From positions 186,001 through 250,000 of the forward strand of contig NZXX01000005.1 of NCBI GenBank assembly GCA_002702065.1: 64,000 bases of DNA. The letters are read 5' to 3'. A program made the translations under genes and the position numbers. Origin of the DNA: Anaerolineaceae bacterium. Lineage in GTDB: Bacteria; Chloroflexota; Anaerolineae; Aggregatilineales; Phototrophicaceae. Positions 7,997 to 17,523 of this stretch are shown one piece after another (the stretch's first letter is position 1; every line of letters begins with the position of its first letter). Under the pieces are notes generated by a model. That model made no database searches, was not told the origin of the DNA, and saw nothing but the letters and a program-made list of their open reading frames with translations.

Positions 7997-8106
7997 ACTT
8001 TTTTGCGAAGGAGACGCTTATTTAGCATCAATTGTCAGCTCAATCACCGGTGTTGGAAACGAACAGTTTCAAGAAAGGAGAACGCGCGAAGGATCGCGTA
8101 ATCGAC

Positions 8107-9951
8107 ATGGGTATTGCACACATCCAGCAAGACACACAATCTCAGGCCGGCACCAACGGCCAGAATATCAATGACTTTGCTTTTATGGTTGCCACCAAAA
8201 ATGGCTCCGGCAGCCAGACTTCCAACAGCATCATTGTGCGGGCGCTGTTCAAGATGGGGATCCCGGTAAACGGCAAGAACCTCTTCCCATCCAATATTAA
8301 GGGCCTGCCCACCTGGTACACCATCCGCGTCAGCAAAGACGGCTATACCGCCCGGCGCGACACCACCGAAATCGCAATCGCCATGAACGAGGCGACTGCC
8401 GCCGAAGATATTCAGAACCTGCCGGCGGGTGGCGTCTGCATCCTGCCGCAGGAGTGGAAATGGGGCCAGAGCCGCGACGACATCACGTATTATGAAATCC
8501 CGGTGCGCGAAACCATCAAGCAGTTCGACATCCCCAGCGAGCGTCGCGAACAGGTCGGCAACATGGTTTATGTCGGCGTCGTGGCGCAGTTGTTCGGCAT
8601 CCCGATGCAATACCTGTACGATGCCCTGATGGACAACTTTGGCGGCAAGGAAAAGCCGGTCAAGATGAACTACGACATCATCGATGCCGCCTTCAAATGG
8701 TCCGAAGAAAACCTCACCAAAGAAGATCGTTTCAGTTTTGCCCCGATGAACCTGACCGAGGGCAAGATTATGATCACCGGCAACGAAGCCGCGGCGCTCG
8801 GTGCAGTGTTCGGCGGCCTGACAGTAGCCTCCTGGTATCCGATCACCCCATCCACCAGCGTCATTGACTCGGTCATCAGCTACCAGCGGCTGCGGCGCGA
8901 CCCGGAAACCGGCAAGGAAACCATGGTCGTCCTTCAGGCTGAGGATGAGATCGCGGCCATTGGCATGATCGTCGGTGCAGGCTGGGCGGGCGCTCGTGCC
9001 ATGACCGCCACCAGCGGCCCCGGTATCAGCCTCATGTCCGAATTCGCTGGCCTGGCCTATTTTGCCGAAATTCCGATTGTCGTCTGGGATATTACGCGTA
9101 TGGGGCCAAGCACCGGCCTGCCCACACGTACCAGCCAGGGCGACATCATTTTTACCTACTTCCTGGGGCATGGTGACAGCCGCCAGATCGTGCTGCTGCC
9201 AGCCAACCCGGAAGAATGCTTTGAATTCGGCTGGCAGGCCTTCGACATCGCTGAACAGTATCAGACGCCGGTCTTCATCCTCAGCGATCTCGACATCGGC
9301 ATGAATAACTGGATGGCCGACCCCTTCCAGTACCCGGACCAGCCGATCAATCGCGGCAAGGTGCTGGACAAAATCGCACTCGAAGAATTCTTCGCAGCCA
9401 AAGACGAATGGGGCCGCTACAAGGACTACGACGGCGACGGCATTCCGTACCGTACCGTACCCGGCACCGACCATCCCCGCGCAGCGTACTTCACACGCGG
9501 CACCGGCCACAACGAATATGCCGTCTACAGCGAACGGTCGGACGACTGGCTGAAGAATATGGCCCGGCTGCGCCGCAAGCTGGAAACCGCGCGCAACAAC
9601 CTGCCGGAGCCAATTGTCGACTATGACGAGAAGAAACCGGTTGGCATCATCACCTTTGGCTCGAATGACCCCGCCGTTCAGGAAGCACGCGACCGCCTGA
9701 GCGCCGATGGTATCGAAACCAACTGCCTGCGCGTGCGTGCCCTGCCGCTGCGCCAGAATGTCATCGACTTTGTTCTGAATCATGAGCGGGTGTATGTCGT
9801 CGAAAATAACTTCGATGGTCAGCTTGCACAACTGCTGACGATGGAAATTCGACAGGACACCACGCATGTCGTTTCGCTGGCTTCCGGCGACGGCCTGCCC
9901 ATGTCCCCCCGCTTCGTTCACGAAAACATCTTGCGAGAGGAGCGCAAGTAA
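8107..9951 (+). CDS. korA: 2-oxoacid:ferredoxin oxidoreductase, fused gamma-alpha subunit
   Basis: About 614 residues. The first ~200 (DFAFMVATKNGSGSQTSN, FPSNIKGLPTWYTIRVS) are the gamma domain. Residues ~220 onward (GNEAAALGAVFGG, WYPITPSTS, SGPGISLMSEF) are the alpha domain. With KorB it oxidatively decarboxylates a 2-oxoacid, probably 2-oxoglutarate, to the CoA thioester, reducing ferredoxin; the reverse reaction fixes CO2. The start is uncertain: the frame opens at TTG 8032, and AAAGGAG (8074-8080) and GAAGGA (8088-8093) both precede ATG 8107. The stop is 1 nt before korB. No ferredoxin-like delta subunit is encoded nearby. Confidence 0.9.
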   Translation: MGIAHIQQDTQSQAGTNGQNINDFAFMVATKNGSGSQTSNSIIVRALFKMGIPVNGKNLFPSNIKGLPTWYTIRVSKDGYTARRDTTEIAIAMNEATAAEDIQNLPAGGVCILPQEWKWGQSRDDITYYEIPVRETIKQFDIPSERREQVGNMVYVGVVAQLFGIPMQYLYDALMDNFGGKEKPVKMNYDIIDAAFKWSEENLTKEDRFSFAPMNLTEGKIMITGNEAAALGAVFGGLTVASWYPITPSTSVIDSVISYQRLRRDPETGKETMVVLQAEDEIAAIGMIVGAGWAGARAMTATSGPGISLMSEFAGLAYFAEIPIVVWDITRMGPSTGLPTRTSQGDIIFTYFLGHGDSRQIVLLPANPEECFEFGWQAFDIAEQYQTPVFILSDLDIGMNNWMADPFQYPDQPINRGKVLDKIALEEFFAAKDEWGRYKDYDGDGIPYRTVPGTDHPRAAYFTRGTGHNEYAVYSERSDDWLKNMARLRRKLETARNNLPEPIVDYDEKKPVGIITFGSNDPAVQEARDRLSADGIETNCLRVRALPLRQNVIDFVLNHERVYVVENNFDGQLAQLLTMEIRQDTTHVVSLASGDGLPMSPRFVHENILREERK

Positions 9952-9952
9952 C

Positions 9953-10990
9953 ATGGCAAACACCAACGCACTCGGATTATCACGCAACGATTATAAGGGC
10001 GGCAAGAGTACACTGTGCCCCGGCTGCGGCCACGACTCGATCTCTAACCAGATCATCAGCATCGCCTACGAAATCGGCCTGGAACAGCACAACGTCATCA
10101 AGCTGAGCGGTATTGGCTGCTCCAGCAAGACCCCGGCCTACTTCATGGGCCGCGCCCATGCCTTCAACGCCATTCATGGCCGTATGCCGTCGGTTGCCAC
10201 CGGCGCCACCCTTGCCAACCGCGATCTGGTCGCCATTGGCGTCAGCGGTGACGGCGACAGCGGCAGCATTGGCCTGGGCCAGTTCAAGCACCTGATCCGC
10301 CGCAACGTCCCGATGGTTTATATCATCGAGAACAACGGCGTCTACGGCCTGACCAAAGGGCAGTTCTCCGCCACCGCCGATGAAGGCCAGTTCCTGAAAT
10401 ACTATGGCAAAAACGAGCTGCCGCCCATCGATCTGGCACTGGAAGCCATTGTCGGCGGCTGCACCTTTGTTGCCCGCAGCTTCTCCGGCGACCCCAGCCA
10501 GGTGCAGACCCTGCTCAAAGCCGGTCTGGCGCACAAGGGTACCGCCGTCATTGACATCATCAGCCCTTGCGTCACCTTCAATAACTCGCCGGATTCCACC
10601 AAGAGCTATCCCTACGGCAAGGAACACGAACGCCCGCTGCACGAAATGGAACTGCTCTCGCCGGACTTCGTGCAGGTGCGTGAGGAAATCACGGTGGATG
10701 AATACGCCGAAGGGGAAGTTATCCAGGTCGAAATGCACGATGGGTCGCGTATCCGTCTGAAGAAGGTCGACAATGACTACGACCCGCGTGTGATGAGCCA
10801 GGCGATCCGCACCCTTGAGGACGCTCAGCGCGATCAGCTTTTCCTGACGGGTCTGCTCTACTACGAAGAGCCGCGCATGACCCCGATTGAAACGGCGAAT
10901 GTGGTTGATACGCCGCTGGCACACCTCAGCGGTTCGGCACTCCGTCCGCCCAGGGAAGCGCTCGACAAGCTCATGCAGAGCCTGATGTAA
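9953..10990 (+). CDS. korB: 2-oxoacid:ferredoxin oxidoreductase, beta subunit
   Basis: A 345-residue thiamine-pyrophosphate subunit. CPGCGHDSI supplies part of the cluster/TPP environment, and the TPP motif runs from GDGDSGSIGLGQF to ENNGVYGLTKGQ. ISPCVTFNN is also typical. The catalytic core sits at the KorA/KorB interface. An AGAGGAG Shine-Dalgarno lies in the end of korA, and ATG 9953 follows the korA stop by 1 nt. The C-terminal ~50 residues are less conserved-looking. The operon ends at a strong hairpin (11006-11046). Confidence 0.93.
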   Translation: MANTNALGLSRNDYKGGKSTLCPGCGHDSISNQIISIAYEIGLEQHNVIKLSGIGCSSKTPAYFMGRAHAFNAIHGRMPSVATGATLANRDLVAIGVSGDGDSGSIGLGQFKHLIRRNVPMVYIIENNGVYGLTKGQFSATADEGQFLKYYGKNELPPIDLALEAIVGGCTFVARSFSGDPSQVQTLLKAGLAHKGTAVIDIISPCVTFNNSPDSTKSYPYGKEHERPLHEMELLSPDFVQVREEITVDEYAEGEVIQVEMHDGSRIRLKKVDNDYDPRVMSQAIRTLEDAQRDQLFLTGLLYYEEPRMTPIETANVVDTPLAHLSGSALRPPREALDKLMQSLM

Positions 10991-11005
10991 ACGCAGTACA
11001 AACGA

Positions 11006-11046
11006 AGACAGCGCAGCCCTATAGTTTGGACTGCGCTGTCTTTTTT
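11006..11046 (+). terminator. Rho-independent terminator of korAB
   Basis: An 11-bp perfect stem (AGACAGCGCAG 11006-11016 with CTGCGCTGTCT 11031-11041), 14-nt loop and a run of T to 11046. It starts 15 nt after the korB stop. Confidence 0.92.
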
Positions 11047-11052
11047 ACCTCA

Positions 11053-11157
11053 AACCCCTAAATTCTTGGGGTTGTTTTAGCACCCCCTAATCCTATAATT
11101 CTTTCTGTCTAAACACAAAACGCCAACCGTCTACCCCCCACAAATGAGGGGTTTTTT
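11053..11157 (+). other. Intergenic stretch with two further small hairpins and a possible minimal transcription unit
   Basis: AACCCC (11053-11058) pairs with GGGGTT (11068-11073) followed by a T-rich tract, a possible backup terminator. TTGTTT (11072-11077), 16 nt, TATAAT (11094-11099) could be a promoter. CCCC (11136-11139) pairs with GGGG (11148-11151) followed by TTTTTT, another terminator-like hairpin. Together the last two would bound a transcript of about 50 nt. No ORF of note is seen. Confidence 0.35.
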
Positions 11158-11233
11158 AGGCGATTCTCCTTCCGGTTGGTACAGTCATGCATGCCCATCG
11201 GGATTCGCACACCTTGCGGAACCATGATCAATT

Positions 11234-11239
11234 TATAAT
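11234..11239 (+). promoter_or_regulatory. -10 element (TATAAT) of the P-type ATPase gene
   Basis: A perfect TATAAT lies 35 nt upstream of ATG 11275; no good -35 is seen at 16-18 nt. GAGG at 11263-11266 serves as Shine-Dalgarno. Confidence 0.45.
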
Positions 11240-11274
11240 GATCCAATAGCATCACAATTCAATGAGGTTCTCAA

Positions 11275-14229
11275 ATGCCCGAATTTTATCAATTAGACAG
11301 TGACCAGGCACTGGCCGAACTGAATGCCAACGTCGACTCTGGCCTGAATGCGCCTGAAATCAAAAAGCGGCAGGAGCAGTATGGCCGCAACAGTCTGCCA
11401 ACTGATGAAGGCACCAACTGGGTGCAGCTCATCCTCAGCCAGTTTGCAGACCTGATGATTATCATTCTCATCGTCGCCGCCGCTATCTCGTTCTTCCTTG
11501 GCGATGTAAAAGACGTTATCGTCATCCTCGCCATCGTCATCCTCAATGCCGTCATTGGTGTTTATCAGGAGTACCGCGCCGAACGTGCCCTGGCAGCCCT
11601 CAGCGCGATGCAGGTGCCGCTGGTGAGGGTGCGCCGCGATGGCGAAGTCCACCAGATCAGCGCCGAAGAACTCGTCCCCGGCGATATTGTTTTGCTGCAA
11701 GAAGGGGACCGCATCCCTGCTGATGGCCGGTTGATCGAGGCGGTGAACCTGCAAATTGACGAATCCGCCCTGACCGGTGAATCCGTACCCGTTGAAAAGA
11801 ATGTTGCGGCGCTCAGTTCCGACGATACCATTCCGCTGGGTGATCGGCTCAACATGGCGTATATGGGTACAGCCGTCAATTATGGACGCGGTACGCTGGT
11901 CGTCACCAAGATCGGCCTGGATACGGAACTGGGCAACATTGCCGCCATGCTGATGAAGGTTGAGCAAGGCATTACACCGCTGCAACGCCGCCTGAATCAA
12001 CTCGGCAAGATTCTGGCAACGGGCGCCGCCGTGATTGTCGCGGTGGTATTTGTCGCTGGTGTGCTGCGCGGCATCCCGGTCGAAGACATGTTCCTCACGG
12101 CGATCAGTCTGGCGGTTGCGGCGGTGCCCGAAGGCCTGCCCGCGCTGATCACCATCAGCCTGTCGCTCAGTGCCAGCCGCATGGTGCGTCGAAACGCGCT
12201 TATCCGGCGGCTGCCGGCGGTCGAAACGCTGGGCTCGGTCACGATTATCTGCTCGGACAAAACCGGCACGCTGACCAAGAATGAAATGACGGCGACCTCC
12301 ATCGCCCTGCCGCACCACCCCAGCATCACCATTACCGGTATTGGCTATTCGCCCGAAGGCAAGCTGCGGGTCGAAGACGATACGCTCACCAATCTGTCGC
12401 AGCTCGACAACGGCAGCCAGAATCGAATCGTCAAACGCATTCTGGAAGCAATCGCCCTCTCGACCAATGCCCATCTGGAGAAAAATGGCGAACAGGGCAC
12501 CGTCAATGTCGTCGGTGATACCACCGAAGGCGCGTTGCTGGTGGCCGCACAGAAAGCCGGTTTTACCCGCCAGAGCCTGGAAAAAGAACTACCGCGCGTG
12601 GCAGAACTGCCCTTCAGCAGTGAACGCAAGGCCATGACCACGATCCACAAGGTGGAGACGTCCGAAGCGCAGGACATCTTCCCCGGCACCGAATTTGTTT
12701 CCATCACCAAAGGTGCACCGGACCAACTGGTTCGATGGGCCACCCACGAAAATTCGCCGGACGGGTCAATTGAACTGACCGAAAAACGGCGCAAGGTGTG
12801 GACCGACGAAATTGACGACATGGCATCGCGGGGTCTACGCGTGCTAGGTATCGCCTACCGCCCCTTGTCCAGTGTACCGGATGAAATCACACCAGAGATT
12901 GAACGGGAACTGCACCTGCTGGGCCTCATCGGCATTCTGGACCCGGCCCGCCCGGAAGCCAGCGAAGCCGTACGCCGCGCCCGCGAAGCCGGTATCCGCA
13001 GCATCATGATTACCGGCGATCATGCGCTGACTGCCGAAGCAATTGCCCGCGATCTGGGCATCCTGGAGGAAGGCCAGAAAGCGGTCACTGGCGCACAGAT
13101 CAGCAAAATGACGGATGACGACCTGCTTAAAACCCTTCAATCCACGTCCGCATTTGCCCGTGTCTCACCGGAACACAAACTGCGTCTCGTCCAGTTACTG
13201 CAAAAACAAAATCACATTGTTGCCATGACCGGTGACGGCGTGAACGATGCCCCCGCACTCAAGCAGGCGGACATCGGCGTTGCCATGGGCATCACAGGCA
13301 CAGATGTGAGTAAGGGCGCTGCTGACATGGTCCTCACCGACGACAACTTTGCGTCGATTGTGAATGCCATCGAAGAAGGCCGCGTCATCTACGACAACAT
13401 CCGCAAGTTCATCAAATATCTGCTTAGCTCGAATGTTGGTGAGATTCTGGTGATGTTCGTCGCCCTGCTGATCGGGCTCAAGCTGCCGCTGCTGGCGATC
13501 CAGATTTTGTGGGTCAACCTGGTGACGGATGGTTTGCCCGCGATTGCGCTCGGCTTTGAACGTGCCGAACCGGACGTGATGCGTCGCAAGCCGCGCCCGC
13601 GCGATGAAAGTATTCTGGCGGATGGCACCGGCAGCCACATCGTCTGGGTCGGCATCCTGATTGCCGCACTCACGCTCGGCGGTTACATCTGGGGTTATAC
13701 GTCGCACAACATGGAACCTTTCAACCCGACATTGGGTCTGGAAAACTTCACCGCGCAGGAACTGGCGGAAGTCGTTGGCGATGAACTGGTACCAGCTGAT
13801 TGGGATACACTGTCCGCCGAGGAGCGCACAGAAACCTATCTCACCAGCGAAGACCGGGCCCCACTGGAAGAAGGTGGCACTGACAGTATCCTCAGTGTGG
13901 CTGAGAAGCTGCCACGCACGATCGCATTCACGGTGTTAGCCATGACGCAGATGTTTGAAGTTATGGCGATTCACGCTGGCGATAAGATTTCATTCTTCCG
14001 CGGTGGCTTCCGCAACAACCGCCTGCTGGCCGTTGCGGTCATCATGACAACCGTTCTGCAAGTTGCTGTGATCTATGTGCCGTTCTTCCAGGTAACTCTG
14101 GAAACAACAGCTATCAGCCTGCTGGAATTTGTGGTGTCGGTCGCGCTGGCTTCTGTTGTCCTGTTCGCCGTCGAGATCGAAAAGTTTATCCGGCGCACAC
14201 GGCACCAGCCAAATCTCGTCAAAGCGTAG
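11275..14229 (+). CDS. Cation-transporting P-type ATPase (P2A, Ca2+-type)
   Basis: A 984-residue transporter with an N-terminal cation ATPase domain, actuator loop TGES, M4 motif VPEGLPA, phosphorylation site DKTGTLT (D328), KGAPD in the nucleotide domain and TGDGVNDAPALKQADIGVAMG before the last six membrane spans. VPEGLPA with these features points to SERCA/PMCA-like Ca2+ export, though Na+/K+ or Mn2+ relatives cannot be excluded. A 60-70-residue acidic insertion (about 810-880, with AEVVGDELVPADWD) lies in an extracellular loop between late membrane helices. It is monocistronic, with a terminator right after the stop. Confidence 0.92.
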   Translation: MPEFYQLDSDQALAELNANVDSGLNAPEIKKRQEQYGRNSLPTDEGTNWVQLILSQFADLMIIILIVAAAISFFLGDVKDVIVILAIVILNAVIGVYQEYRAERALAALSAMQVPLVRVRRDGEVHQISAEELVPGDIVLLQEGDRIPADGRLIEAVNLQIDESALTGESVPVEKNVAALSSDDTIPLGDRLNMAYMGTAVNYGRGTLVVTKIGLDTELGNIAAMLMKVEQGITPLQRRLNQLGKILATGAAVIVAVVFVAGVLRGIPVEDMFLTAISLAVAAVPEGLPALITISLSLSASRMVRRNALIRRLPAVETLGSVTIICSDKTGTLTKNEMTATSIALPHHPSITITGIGYSPEGKLRVEDDTLTNLSQLDNGSQNRIVKRILEAIALSTNAHLEKNGEQGTVNVVGDTTEGALLVAAQKAGFTRQSLEKELPRVAELPFSSERKAMTTIHKVETSEAQDIFPGTEFVSITKGAPDQLVRWATHENSPDGSIELTEKRRKVWTDEIDDMASRGLRVLGIAYRPLSSVPDEITPEIERELHLLGLIGILDPARPEASEAVRRAREAGIRSIMITGDHALTAEAIARDLGILEEGQKAVTGAQISKMTDDDLLKTLQSTSAFARVSPEHKLRLVQLLQKQNHIVAMTGDGVNDAPALKQADIGVAMGITGTDVSKGAADMVLTDDNFASIVNAIEEGRVIYDNIRKFIKYLLSSNVGEILVMFVALLIGLKLPLLAIQILWVNLVTDGLPAIALGFERAEPDVMRRKPRPRDESILADGTGSHIVWVGILIAALTLGGYIWGYTSHNMEPFNPTLGLENFTAQELAEVVGDELVPADWDTLSAEERTETYLTSEDRAPLEEGGTDSILSVAEKLPRTIAFTVLAMTQMFEVMAIHAGDKISFFRGGFRNNRLLAVAVIMTTVLQVAVIYVPFFQVTLETTAISLLEFVVSVALASVVLFAVEIEKFIRRTRHQPNLVKA

Positions 14230-14240
14230 TATCAACCATC

Positions 14241-14272
14241 AGGGGCAGGCAGTTTCCGGTCTGCCCCTTTTT
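14241..14272 (+). terminator. Rho-independent terminator of the P-ATPase gene
   Basis: An 8-bp stem AGGGGCAG (14241-14248) / CTGCCCCT (14261-14268) with T5 to 14272. It overlaps the last codon of the convergent phosphodiesterase gene, for which the T tract is on the wrong side. Confidence 0.88.
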
Positions 14273-15683
14273 ATTTGATCACTTTCCCCTGCATTGACGC
14301 CGGCACCCGCACCCCCATGCGCTGCAAAATGGTCGGCGCAATATCCATCAACTGATGGCCAGCAACCTCGCCTGTACCGGATTTCCCCGGATCATAAAGC
14401 ACAAACATCCCATCCTGCGCGTGATTGGCATCATCCGGGCCAGTATCATTTTCCAGCGTGAAATGCCGCCCGTGCCCCACACTCCCCACAGAGCGCCAGT
14501 GCAGATCACCAAAGTACACCAGCAAATCCGGGGCGATGTTGCGCACTTCGCGGTAAATATCCTGCGGCCTGAACACCTGCGTATGCAGCGGACGGCCATC
14601 CGCGTCCGGGATATTGGCCAGCGCAGACGCCAGTTCAGCGCGGGTTTCTTCATAAGCCGCTGGTGCAACGCACCCTTCCGGCTCGCGCCCGGCAACATTG
14701 AGGAATACGCGGCCATAATAGCCGCCGCTGGCCCATGCTTTTGTCCGTGACCAATCGACGTCCAGCGCTTCAAACGGCACAATTTCACCCGCAGGCGGCG
14801 GTGTCTTCAGGCACAGCCAGCCGTTGCGCCACAGCCACTCATTCACGCAAATGCCGCCATCCATGCGCCGCACGCCATGATCGCTGACGACCAGTACGTG
14901 CGCGTCATCACCGGCCAGCTCAATCAGCGTTCCGGCCATCTGGTCAATCATCCGGTAGTAATCGCGAATGGCGTGCACAAACGGGTTATTGGCTTCATAG
15001 AGGCGGTGCTGCGGGTCGTGGTAGCGCCAGAAGCCGTGATGTAACCGGTCGACGCCAATGTTGACGTGCATGAAAAAATCCCAGTTCTTGGTCGTCATAC
15101 AGTGTTTGATGACTTTGAACTGAATCTCCGTCAGGTCGATAATGCGCTGCAAGAGCTGGGCTTTATCCGTCGTGCGAAAATCCTGCACATCGAAGCCATA
15201 ATCCGGCGCGATTCTGAGTATTTCCTGCTTGAAGATGGCGGGGTAGGTAAAAGCGCTGCCGGTTCCCGGTGTCAGAAAATCGCTGACCAGGTGGCCATTG
15301 ATGGGTTGTACCGGGTAAGTCTGCGGGACGCCGAGCACAATTGATTCCAGCCCGGCATCGCTGAGGTAATCCCAGACCCGCTTTTCTTGTATCGCTCGGC
15401 TGTCGGCTTTGGTCATTTGACTATACGAATGATCAGCCCGATTACGAAAGCCATACACCCCCAGAACACCAGGGTCACGGCTGCTCAGCATGCTGGACCA
15501 CGCCGGCACGGTAATACATGGAATCGATGAGGTGAGCGTTCCCCATGTGCCGCCTTGGCGCAAGCGGGACAACGTGGGCATGTCTGCGGCAAACTGGTCA
15601 AAAACCAGCTGTGGGTCCGCACAATCCCACCCCAGCACCAGCATCCGTTTCTTGCGCCGTTTACCGCGCAGCAACCAGGCCAT
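14271..15683 (-). CDS. Alkaline-phosphatase-superfamily phosphodiesterase/nucleotide pyrophosphatase
   Basis: A 470-residue protein starting with a basic tail and then MLVLGWDCADPQLVFD, the first metal Asp of the superfamily. SSIPCITVPAWSSMLSS carries the nucleophile region (Thr of TVPAW), HVNIGVDRLHHGFW gives Asp/His ligands, and VVSDHGVRRMDGGI gives the DHG metal pair. This matches type I phosphodiesterase/NPP-like enzymes; the substrate (nucleotide, phospholipid or sugar-linked) is unknown. There is no signal peptide, so it is probably cytoplasmic. It is the last gene of the nusB-tat-arginase run, starting 18 nt after arginase. Confidence 0.85.
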   Translation of the reverse strand: MAWLLRGKRRKKRMLVLGWDCADPQLVFDQFAADMPTLSRLRQGGTWGTLTSSIPCITVPAWSSMLSSRDPGVLGVYGFRNRADHSYSQMTKADSRAIQEKRVWDYLSDAGLESIVLGVPQTYPVQPINGHLVSDFLTPGTGSAFTYPAIFKQEILRIAPDYGFDVQDFRTTDKAQLLQRIIDLTEIQFKVIKHCMTTKNWDFFMHVNIGVDRLHHGFWRYHDPQHRLYEANNPFVHAIRDYYRMIDQMAGTLIELAGDDAHVLVVSDHGVRRMDGGICVNEWLWRNGWLCLKTPPPAGEIVPFEALDVDWSRTKAWASGGYYGRVFLNVAGREPEGCVAPAAYEETRAELASALANIPDADGRPLHTQVFRPQDIYREVRNIAPDLLVYFGDLHWRSVGSVGHGRHFTLENDTGPDDANHAQDGMFVLYDPGKSGTGEVAGHQLMDIAPTILQRMGVRVPASMQGKVIK

Positions 15684-15701
15684 GAGCGTCGTTCGCGGGG
15701 G

Positions 15702-16616
15702 TCAGATAATACGCTGCCCGAACAGACTGGCAGCCATCTCTACTGCAACCTCAGCCGTCCGGTTGCTGACATCCAGGATAGGATTCGTCTCGACGATATC
15801 GACGGATTTCACCCGTCCATCATCGGCCAGCATTTCCATCAGAAGATGTGCCTCCCGGTAACTCAGGCCACCGGCTACCGGTGTGCCCACGCCCGGCGCA
15901 ACGGTGGGGTCGAGCGAGTCCATGTCGAAGCTCAGGTGGATGACATCGACATTCCCCAGCGACCGCAGCGCCGCCTGAATGACATCGCCGATACCATTTT
16001 CATCAATATCGCGCATGGTCAGGACGGTGATACCGCTGTTGCGCAAATCTTCGCGTTCACGCCGGTCCAGGTCACGAATACCAATCATCACCACCTGATC
16101 CGCCCGCAGCGACCGGTGCCCCACACTGAGTTCAGGCGGCCCCTGCCCCATCAGGCAGCGAACGACCATGCCATGTAAATTACCAGATGGTGAAGTTTCG
16201 GGGGAATTAAAATCCGCATGGGCGTCCACCCACAACACGCCCACCCGGTCAGAACGGTGCAAAGCACCTGCCGTGCTGCCTAAGGCTATGCTATGATCGC
16301 CGCCCAGAAAGATGCTGATTTCGCCAGCGGCAATGCTTGCCCGCGTGCTGTCATAAACCTGACGCGCCACTTGTGCTACGGCAGAAATGTGATGCACCGG
16401 GTAACCATCATACAACTCATTGTCGGGGACTTCTTCGAGAATGGGCACAATCAGGTTGCCGTGATCGCGCACCGTCCAGCCCAGGCGTTCCAGCCGTACC
16501 TTCAGCCCGGCATAGCGAACAGCGCTGGGGCCCATATCGACGCCGCGCCGGTTCTGCCCCAGGTCCATCGGTACGCCATAAATGCCCAGCGGCTGCGACT
16601 GATACATGGACGTCAT
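15702..16616 (-). CDS. Arginase (ureohydrolase family)
   Basis: A 304-residue binuclear Mn enzyme. Metal ligands are present: GGDHS (H108), DAHADFN (D131, H133, D135) and SFDMDSLDP (D231, D233). YGVPMDLGQNRRGVDMGP at the N terminus is the arginase rather than agmatinase signature, so the likely reaction is arginine to ornithine plus urea. A second Met lies at residue 4, and either could start. It is 13 nt downstream of tatC in an operon that otherwise handles transcription and protein export; no other arginine gene is near. Confidence 0.92.
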   Translation of the reverse strand: MTSMYQSQPLGIYGVPMDLGQNRRGVDMGPSAVRYAGLKVRLERLGWTVRDHGNLIVPILEEVPDNELYDGYPVHHISAVAQVARQVYDSTRASIAAGEISIFLGGDHSIALGSTAGALHRSDRVGVLWVDAHADFNSPETSPSGNLHGMVVRCLMGQGPPELSVGHRSLRADQVVMIGIRDLDRREREDLRNSGITVLTMRDIDENGIGDVIQAALRSLGNVDVIHLSFDMDSLDPTVAPGVGTPVAGGLSYREAHLLMEMLADDGRVKSVDIVETNPILDVSNRTAEVAVEMAASLFGQRII

Positions 16617-16629
16617 ATTAGCCGGTTAT

Positions 16630-17520
16630 TCAGGAGTCGATGCGAGAGATGCGCCGGGCAATGTATACCAGCCCAATACTGAGCACATACAAGGCCAACA
16701 ATGGCCCCATAACCAGCCCCATGTTGACCGGGTCAATTGTGGGGGTGATCAGCGCCGCCGCGACCGCCGCACCGACAATCGCCAGCCGCCAGTTGGCGAT
16801 CAATGGGCGGACACCCACTAGGCCCAGCAAGCCCAGCACGAAAAAGACCAGCGGTGTCTCGAATGCGACGCCCATCCAGAAGATCAGCGAGGTAATAAAA
16901 CTGAGGTAAAGATCAGCCGTCCATTCCGAACGGAATAAGTTCTGCTGGAACCCTTCCAGAAAGCCGAGCGCCGGTGGCATCAGGACAAACCACGAAAAGC
17001 CAATGCCGATCAGAAACAACAGGGTAACGGCTGGTAGCGACAGCACTACAATCCGCTTTTCCTTGCGCGTCAGGCCGGGGAAGATAAACATCAACAGTTG
17101 ATAGGTAATCATGGGGATCGCGATAATCGCGCCTAACATCAGCGACACGCGGAAATAAGCCACGACACCACCGGTCGGTCCCAGTGTCTGAAAGCGGCAT
17201 CGTTCCGGATTGAGCGTAATATTATCCGGGTCAATCTCTTCACCGGCTGCGGCAGCATCGTTCAGAGCGACGATCTTACAATAGGGTTCTTGCAAATACT
17301 CCAGGCTGGGCCCGGCCAGCGCCAACCCGATACCGGTGCCAATGACCAGCGCAAGAGCCGCCCGCACCAATCGTTTGCGCAGTTCATCCAGATGATCGAA
17401 GAAACCCATCCGGCCACCGTGGCCGTCGTCGTCATAATTATCATCAGGCAGCGGGGGTTCAACCGGGACATCATCGGGTGGTGTTTGCCGGCGCAGGCGG
17501 GGTAATTTCAGACTGGGCAC
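16630..17520 (-). CDS. tatC: Sec-independent protein translocase TatC
   Basis: A 296-residue six-span membrane protein. The conserved FFDHLDELRKRLVRA stands at residues ~40-54 after a charged, proline-rich cytoplasmic extension of about 38 residues. FRVSLMLGAIIAIPMITYQL and the later FETPLVF match the core. It forms the Tat signal-peptide receptor with the TatA/B protein encoded 3 nt upstream. A periplasmic-side loop after span 1 contains two Cys (PYCKIV and ERCRF) that might form a disulfide. The start is GTG 17520 with GGAG upstream. Confidence 0.95.
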   Translation of the reverse strand: MPSLKLPRLRRQTPPDDVPVEPPLPDDNYDDDGHGGRMGFFDHLDELRKRLVRAALALVIGTGIGLALAGPSLEYLQEPYCKIVALNDAAAAGEEIDPDNITLNPERCRFQTLGPTGGVVAYFRVSLMLGAIIAIPMITYQLLMFIFPGLTRKEKRIVVLSLPAVTLLFLIGIGFSWFVLMPPALGFLEGFQQNLFRSEWTADLYLSFITSLIFWMGVAFETPLVFFVLGLLGLVGVRPLIANWRLAIVGAAVAAALITPTIDPVNMGLVMGPLLALYVLSIGLVYIARRISRIDS

Positions 17521-17523
17521 GTT

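Noticed and set aside
8044..9987. A long minus-strand ORF (about 647 codons) opposite korA.
   Set aside because: It is antisense to a clear korA; its translation has His/Asp/Val-rich composition typical of shadow frames in GC-rich DNA and no family motif.
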